Below, piece after piece: positions 58,676-64,000 of a DNA stretch of 64,000 bases. The stretch is taken from the NCBI GenBank assembly GCA_006503475.1, contig RSEH01000195.1, forward strand, positions 1-64,000, written 5' to 3'. Made by a program: the position numbers and the translations under genes. The notes beneath the pieces were generated by a model, which saw nothing but the letters and a program-made list of their open reading frames with translations, ran no database searches and had not been told where the DNA came from. Position 1 is the stretch's first letter. Every line of letters starts with the position of its first letter. The stretch comes from Stentor roeselii. Its lineage: Eukaryota > Ciliophora > Heterotrichea > Heterotrichida > Stentoridae.

Positions 58676-59758
58676 ATGGTTTACATCCCAGACGACCACC
58701 TGCCGAACCTGAGCCATCATCAGTTCAAGTCAACAGGTTATTCAATCCTCGACCTTTTCCTGAACAAGTTCATTTGGGAGCCGATCGTTCGAGTCCTTCC
58801 TCGCTGGCTGGCGCCAAATCTAGTGACAGTCATCGGGATGCTCTTCATGATGGCCAGTTACTTTATAATGTTGCCTTTTGATGACACTTTCTTGAAGCCT
58901 ATTCCTGAGAATTTTCTTTATGCTGCAGCATTTTGCCAGTTCATGTATCAGACACTTGATGCTTGTGATGGAAAACATGCCAGAAATTTAAAACTCGCTT
59001 CGCCACTTGGAATGCTTTTGGACCATGGATGTGATTCGTTGAGTTGCACGTTTTTTATGCTTGCTGTCATGCAGGGCATGGGACTTGGACTGGATTGGAA
59101 GGTTTTCGTGATCTATTCGACTGTGTTCACTGGGTTCTATCTTACTCATTGGGAAGAGTATCATACTCATTATCATAGGACTCATATGTTCAACTGGGGA
59201 GTCACTGAAGGACAATGGACTAATATCGCGATTTTAACTCTTAGTGGATATTTCACGAAGTCGTTATGGAGTACTGATGTCTTTGGAATGCAACTTAAGG
59301 ACTGGCTGATTTTTGGGAATAGTGGAATCGGAATCATCTTAGCAATTTTTGTCATTTTTAATACGCTTTACAAGTCACCTGGCATTGTTCCATTCTTCAG
59401 ATTAATGCCATTGATAATGCAAAACATATCCCTTTACCTATGGTTCAACAACGTCGAAATCTTCCAAAAGTTCGCCCCATGCATTCTAATAACCCACGGC
59501 CTGATATACGGCGAGGTATGTTCCAAGTTAATAATATCAAGTGCAGCCAAGTTAAAATTCCGTTGGTTCCACCTAAATGTATTTCTAGAGTTACTTCTAG
59601 TTCTCGAGCTCTCTTTCATTCAGCGTTTACCCCCAGTGACATCTCTTTACATCTTCGTATTAGTTTCAGTATCCAACTACACCTCATTCGTCTGTTCAAT
59701 AATTTCCCAGCTCTCAACTTTCCTGAACATTTCTGTCTTCAAAGTGAAAACCCAATAA
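58676..59758 (+). CDS. CDP-alcohol phosphotransferase (EPT/CEPT type)
   Basis: 360 residues and multiple helices. The CDP-alcohol phosphotransferase signature DG-x2-AR-x8-G-x3-D-x3-D is complete: DACDGKHARNLK...GMLLDHGCDS (about 98-124), with DxxD residues that bind the metal and CDP-alcohol. The N-terminal opening LSHHQFKSTGYSILDLF and the RWLAPNLVTVIG stretch match choline/ethanolamine phosphotransferases. It makes phosphatidylethanolamine or phosphatidylcholine in the ER; the substrate cannot be told apart here. The REEP gene follows 11 nt downstream on the same strand. Confidence 0.9.
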   Translation: MVYIPDDHLPNLSHHQFKSTGYSILDLFLNKFIWEPIVRVLPRWLAPNLVTVIGMLFMMASYFIMLPFDDTFLKPIPENFLYAAAFCQFMYQTLDACDGKHARNLKLASPLGMLLDHGCDSLSCTFFMLAVMQGMGLGLDWKVFVIYSTVFTGFYLTHWEEYHTHYHRTHMFNWGVTEGQWTNIAILTLSGYFTKSLWSTDVFGMQLKDWLIFGNSGIGIILAIFVIFNTLYKSPGIVPFFRLMPLIMQNISLYLWFNNVEIFQKFAPCILITHGLIYGEVCSKLIISSAAKLKFRWFHLNVFLELLLVLELSFIQRLPPVTSLYIFVLVSVSNYTSFVCSIISQLSTFLNISVFKVKTQ

Positions 59759-59769
59759 TAGGCTAATAA

Positions 59770-60324
59770 ATGGAACAAGTGAACCAGATCATCGAGACTC
59801 TCGACAATCACACAAAGCATGTCCCAGGGATTAAAGACATCGCAGCGAAAGCTGGAGTTTCAGCAGGACATGTTTCACTTGGTCTTATCGGAGTATTGAC
59901 ATGCCTGATGCTGTTGGGGTATGGTGCAGAATTGATCACTGACGTCATTGGCATGTTTTACCCGATGTACATGTCGTTCAAGGCACTGGAGACTAAAGGC
60001 GCAGAGGATGACAAGGTTTGGCTTACTTACTGGGTGGTCTTCGCCGTTTGGAAGGTTTTAGATGAATGGGTTTATTTCTTATTCGCTTGGATTCCTTGTT
60101 ATTACACTGTCAAACTCGCCATGCTTATTTCGTTGTTTCACCCTCATTATAAATTAGCTGCAAAAATCTATGACCAAGGAATTCGTCCTTTCATTATCAA
60201 ACATCAACAAGACATCGAAGCCAGCATGACCAAAATGGGAGAAGTCGCCTCAGTAGCCTCGCAACTCGCCAAAGAAGAAGCTCTGAAGAAAGGAACAGAA
60301 TACCTGATCTCTTCCCATAAATAG
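59770..60324 (+). CDS. REEP/Yop1-type ER-shaping protein
   Basis: 184 residues. The TB2/DP1/HVA22 domain has hydrophobic hairpins near 35-75 (LGLIGVLTCLMLLGYGAEL) and 90-125 (WVVFAVWKVLDEWVYFLFAW), with the family's YPMYMSFKALET, and then an amphipathic helix. These proteins wedge into the outer ER leaflet and bend tubules. The C-terminal coil is charged. It sits between the phosphotransferase and a coiled-coil gene, 11 and 18 nt away. Confidence 0.9.
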   Translation: MEQVNQIIETLDNHTKHVPGIKDIAAKAGVSAGHVSLGLIGVLTCLMLLGYGAELITDVIGMFYPMYMSFKALETKGAEDDKVWLTYWVVFAVWKVLDEWVYFLFAWIPCYYTVKLAMLISLFHPHYKLAAKIYDQGIRPFIIKHQQDIEASMTKMGEVASVASQLAKEEALKKGTEYLISSHK

Positions 60325-60342
60325 TTTAGATTCATAATTCAA

Positions 60343-61167
60343 ATGAAAAATGGAAATCGTGAAGACTCCCTGCTCATCTCAGGAATCGACTCTTCAACCA
60401 TTCATCAACGACTCGACTTTTATTCACGTGAGCAGTTTGGAGATAGTCGTCTTGACTTAAGCGATTCGCAGGAGTCCGCGATTAAAGTCCAGGAAAGTTT
60501 CAGCATCTCTGAGATTTACCGCGACGCTAAAGAAAACTTCGACCCGGAGCCTTCGAAAGAAGAAGAAACTAATGATTTTTTTAAGTTGCTTGAAGATAAC
60601 ACAGGAATCAGGCATAAAACTCACTCGAAACTTGATGAAAGTTCTGTTGTTGGAGAAAATTGTAAGGTTTTGATAAAGGATATTGAAAAAAATGATGCAG
60701 AACTTATAAAAAAACAACAAAAAAAGTATTGTAAGGCTTTTGTTGTACTTCAAGCACATTTTGTCTCTGCGAAAGAAGCATCGGATCGGAAAATCAATAT
60801 GTTGAATGTGCAGATTCAAGAAGCTAATGCTATGATTAGAGAACATAAAGAGTTTGTTAATCGACTTGAAGCGGGAGTTGAACAGAAAATTGAAAGTATT
60901 AAAGAAGATGCTTTGAAGAAATTTAAAATTGAAGCTGATAAATTGATGCAAAAATTTCAACATCGGGATAATGATTTGAAGAAAATCACAAAAAATAAAA
61001 TCATTCGGATGAGAAAAGAAATTGATGAACACTCTGAACAGGCTTTTCGGTCTTTTGACTCATCGAGAGCTAAGAATTCGGAAGACTTGCTGAGGAAGAA
61101 CTGTGAGATGAGATTGAAACTTGCGTTTTTGCAGGGTGATAGTCAGAATTCTAGGAATTGTGAATAA
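60343..61167 (+). CDS. Coiled-coil unknown
   Basis: 274 residues. Disordered acidic N-terminus (1-110), then a long helical coil (about 120-250) rich in Glu, Lys and Ile. No membrane segment or named domain. It starts 18 nt after the REEP stop. Codon use shifts towards T/G-ending codons in the second half, like other gene 3' ends here. Confidence 0.65.
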   Translation: MKNGNREDSLLISGIDSSTIHQRLDFYSREQFGDSRLDLSDSQESAIKVQESFSISEIYRDAKENFDPEPSKEEETNDFFKLLEDNTGIRHKTHSKLDESSVVGENCKVLIKDIEKNDAELIKKQQKKYCKAFVVLQAHFVSAKEASDRKINMLNVQIQEANAMIREHKEFVNRLEAGVEQKIESIKEDALKKFKIEADKLMQKFQHRDNDLKKITKNKIIRMRKEIDEHSEQAFRSFDSSRAKNSEDLLRKNCEMRLKLAFLQGDSQNSRNCE

Positions 61168-63214
61168 TTTTAATAATTAAGAGGATTAAAGATTTTAAAT
61201 AGGTGACTTTGGCTACTTAATTTGATGATTATAGAGGGGATAAATGAAGGATTAAGGGTAAAGTTACGTTTTGGATGAGCTATAGTTGATTGGATTAGCC
61301 TGTAAGATTGGAGGTTTTTGTGGTACTCACAAATCAGAGGTGGTTTAGGTATTTTTTCTATAGAAAATAGAATTTATGATTCATTATCGTGTAATTAATG
61401 GTCAAAGAGCTAGTCTTAATATTATAGAATCTTATGATTTAGGTGCTGATAATAGAATTTAAAAATTGGTGAAAATCTATTATTTAGCATAGAATTGTAT
61501 TTATTCTTATTTTATTAAAGAACAAAAATCTGAACGTGCTGGCACTCCTTAAGATTTCTCTAAGCTACGAAATAATTTAAAGCCTAAATTTAAAACTTGA
61601 ACAACCTATCTAATTTTAAAATTTCACATATAAGGTGAATCTTTCAGAGATTTATGCACAAAGAAGGCCACTATGGAATATCTTCTATTTATCTTCAAGT
61701 GATGTCTGTAGATTCACTTAGAAACTACAAAATTATAGATGAAATGAATAAATATTCAGTGATTTCATTAATCTTGGTTCACTTTAATCCCCATCGCGCC
61801 TGAGTAGCAAACGATAAGAAAATATCGTAAAGAAATACCCAGAAAATTAGCTGATCTAGATGCACTTCTAAAACAATATAACAAGATATCCTTTAACAGC
61901 CAGTTCATGATCTTGAGCGAGTTGAAACTCATTTGTCCAATAATGAGACTTTCATTTATTATATCACTTCAGAATCTTCAGAACAGCCAATCAAATCTCG
62001 AGTGGCATATTTAAAAGCAAGTCTTTTTACATTTCCTATTAAAAATCACAAAACTTATATCGAGACTGAGTCATTAGTGATATAAAGTCTATTAATCAAA
62101 ACTCGTAAATGATTTCAAGCTAGAAAATAACTTAAAGACTTGGCTGGGTCGTTATATGTTTTAATAACAAATTAAAAATCTCAGTCTAAGTCTAGTGTTG
62201 CTGTTTTAAGGACTATTTATCAATTTTCAAGTTTATTAATTAAGTTCCTGGCTAAAGGAATAAGAAAAAAAAGATTATAATAATTCTTCTGATAAATTAT
62301 TTGTATTGACTCAGAGTTCATAGAAAATATAGAATTTTTAGAAAAAGTTGAATTCATTTGAGAAGAAATCAGAGTCTCTCAAACGAAAATAGACAGAAAT
62401 AAGTATTTATTTGAATTTTTGGAATAAACTTGTTTAAAATTAGATCGAGAAGCCGAATATTAAGGAAAAAATAATCGAAGAATGATTAAAAGAATTCTTA
62501 GTAAGGATGAAATGAAAATACTTATAATTCCATTTTAGATTTTTAAAAATTTTTGATTATTATAATTGGGCAACTTTTGAAATGAGTCATCATTCCTTCA
62601 AAAAATGATTAAATTTAGTAATTTGATGCACATTTTGAAAGCCTTTAAGATTTTTAAGATTTCAACAAGTTAAACCCTGATAATGCACCCTAATAGCGCC
62701 GATAGTGTGATCATACTATTTGACACAGTAATCATGTTGACTCTATCAGCCGTAATCAGCGAGTAGGTCCACAGTATATAATTAACAAGTTTTATTGGGT
62801 ATGATAGTTAGATTTGAAACTTATGATCACTTCACCCCTTAGTTGAGAATAAGGGTTGAACCTTTGTGTTTAATTATCGATTTACTTGAAGAGAAAAATT
62901 AAATTATTTTATCCCTTTATCATTTTATTTTAGCTAAACCGATTACAATCCGAATTGTAAATATGCTTAACTATAAATTGTATTACAATACAAACTGAAT
63001 CACTTAATAAAATAAAGATCTTCAAAAACCATTTCTTTTTCCTAATCTTTCAAAAACTATCACAGCACATTCAAATAAATAATCTTTCAAAATTTAATTG
63101 ATCTCTCCATCAAAACGTATTTAATCCTTTCTCAAACTCCCGATCATCCTCCCACCAACTTATTTTCAACCCAAAACTTGAAACCTTGCACTTTTTCACT
63201 AAGCCATAAATAAA
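61168..63214. other. Gene-poor stretch with coding remnants
   Basis: About 2 kb without an intact gene. Protein-like patches with several stops occur around 61910-62085 (a run containing YYITSESSEQPIKSR) and 62300-62530 (a run containing EFIENIEFLEKVEFI). These are probably eroded host genes, family unknown. A palindrome lies at 62702-62719. The last 220 nt, upstream of the P4-type gene, are poor in G on the plus strand. No tRNA recognised. Confidence 0.45.
62702..62719. repeat. 18-bp near-perfect palindrome
   Basis: ATAGTGTGATCATACTAT: eight of nine base pairs match around TGATCA. It lies in a locally more GC-rich island (about 62680-62780) that also has CCCTTA/TAAGGG pairing nearby (about 62837-62856). 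A protein-binding site or small RNA is possible; no evidence decides. Confidence 0.5.
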
Positions 63215-64000
63215 ATGCAAAGCCCAGCATTAAAAAAACAAGAAAAGGAGAACAGCTTTCGAGTTCTAGACTTCTCTAAGCCCCTTCATTCGAGTTATAA
63301 ATCCAACAAAATCGTATCCCACGGTTCAAATTTCTTTCAACTAATTCCAGAAACGATAATCAAAGAGTTCCAAAAAATAGGATACCTAGTGGTGCTTTTT
63401 TTAATAATCCTTCAGTTTTTACCTTACAACTCAGAACTTTCATTGAAATGGTCGACTTTGTTTCCCTTCCTGCTTCTTTTTTTAGACACATTCACCGAAA
63501 ACGCCTTTGACGCATATCAACTGAGAGCAGTTGACAAAGAAAAGAATTTGAAGGAAGTTCAGGTGTTAAAAGACAGTAGTTTTCAATTTATTCATTCTGA
63601 AGACGTCCAGGTGGGTGACTTGGTGATTATTTCAAAGGAAGAGTCAGTTTGTGCAGACATTCTTCTTCTCGCCACAGACACTTCTGAAGAAATCTGCTTC
63701 GTTGACATGAAAGAAATCATTGGTGGAAAAGACCTGACAAAGAGAAAAGTCGTGAAAGAAGTGCAGTCATTTATATCACAAGAAGGACAAGACATCAGCA
63801 ACCTTCTCAGTCACATTGAAAATATTAAAGTGACTCAACCTTGTGCTTCTTTTCAGCACTTTTCAGGAAAAATCAAGATGCTGGGAAACCCGAAAGCGAT
63901 TAAGTTGACTAAAGAAAATTTGATTCTGCGTGAGTCGAAAATCGTGTCGAATCAATGGGTCGTTGGAATCGTGGTCTATGCAGGAGTCGAAACAAAAGTT
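63215..64000 (+). CDS. P4-ATPase-like protein, 5' part, degenerate actuator
   Basis: 262 residues visible from the ATG at 63215, continuing past the right edge. The first transmembrane pair (about 54-92) and the actuator domain are recognisable as P4-type (QVGDLVIISKEESVCADILL, WVVGIVVYAGVETKV). The loop that should read DGET or similar is IIGGKDLTKRK, so the catalytic Glu is missing, as in the guanylate cyclase gene. The phosphorylation site lies beyond the window. It may be a second P4/cyclase fusion or a degenerate flippase. Confidence 0.8.
   Translation, partial: MQSPALKKQEKENSFRVLDFSKPLHSSYKSNKIVSHGSNFFQLIPETIIKEFQKIGYLVVLFLIILQFLPYNSELSLKWSTLFPFLLLFLDTFTENAFDAYQLRAVDKEKNLKEVQVLKDSSFQFIHSEDVQVGDLVIISKEESVCADILLLATDTSEEICFVDMKEIIGGKDLTKRKVVKEVQSFISQEGQDISNLLSHIENIKVTQPCASFQHFSGKIKMLGNPKAIKLTKENLILRESKIVSNQWVVGIVVYAGVETKV

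Noticed and set aside
1-64000. A variant genetic code (UGA or UAA/UAG read as sense)
   Set aside because: Long conserved genes end at TAA, TAG and TGA at sensible C-termini and use TGG for Trp throughout. Only the dead WD40 gene shows TGA at Trp.
1-64000. tRNA, rRNA, CRISPR, transposon or virus-derived elements
   Set aside because: No tRNA arm motifs, spaced repeats, terminal inverted repeats with a transposase, or reverse transcriptase, integrase or capsid-like frames were recognised.

Overview
The window reads as macronuclear-type nuclear DNA of a heterotrich ciliate, most likely Stentor or a close relative. The organism call is an inference. It rests on AT-rich DNA with tightly packed and mostly intronless genes, and on TAA, TAG and TGA all being used as stops after long conserved reading frames, so the code is standard. 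Two clear introns are exactly 15 nt long (GTGAAAGGTACTTAG and GTAAGAATTATGTAG, on the coding strand), which is the size known for heterotrichs. A P4-ATPase/guanylate-cyclase fusion is an alveolate hallmark.

Layout. 1-465 holds the 5' end of a fungal-type tyrosinase on the minus strand. 466-4713 is a gene graveyard that includes a decayed WD40-repeat gene. 4714-20126 carries four minus-strand genes: a 2520-residue cysteine-rich/LamG-like multipass receptor-like protein, a 1405-residue type I membrane protein, an SMP-domain lipid-transfer protein and a small unknown. 20501-31 kb is a dense mixed block: an aromatic-rich membrane protein, biotin-protein ligase, a CaaX-tailed protein, an RP2/TBCC-like domain fused to clathrin light chain, a dual-specificity phosphatase, cytoskeletal-type unknowns and a TLC-domain protein. 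30795-35939 has eIF3c and a cysteine-repeat membrane protein. 35940-38649 is a gene-free stretch. 38650-41976 carries a WD40 protein, tubulin cofactor E and a SAXO-like microtubule protein on the minus strand. 42279-61167 holds the P4-ATPase/guanylate cyclase, a LITAF-like zinc protein, a TTLL polyglutamylase-like enzyme, a canonical P4 flippase, coiled-coil proteins and an ER set (RNF5/185-like E3, CDP-alcohol phosphotransferase, REEP/Yop1). 61168-63214 is another gene-poor stretch with coding remnants. 63215-64000 is the 5' part of a third P4-type protein.

Themes. Tubulin and cilium biology is over-represented (TBCE, SAXO-like, TTLL, RP2-like). So are membrane lipid handling and trafficking (two or three P4 proteins, SMP, TLC, CDP-alcohol phosphotransferase, REEP, clathrin light chain). 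The most unusual object is the RP2-like/DPF/clathrin-light-chain fusion at 24993-26240. The P4 module of the guanylate cyclase has lost key ATPase residues, and the third P4 protein has lost the same actuator glutamate. Coding strands tend to be A/C-rich at gene 5' ends and T/G-rich at 3' ends, including a 179-nt tract with no G. Several divergent genes have start codons only 11-17 nt apart. I recognised no rRNA or tRNA gene, CRISPR array, transposon or virus-derived element.
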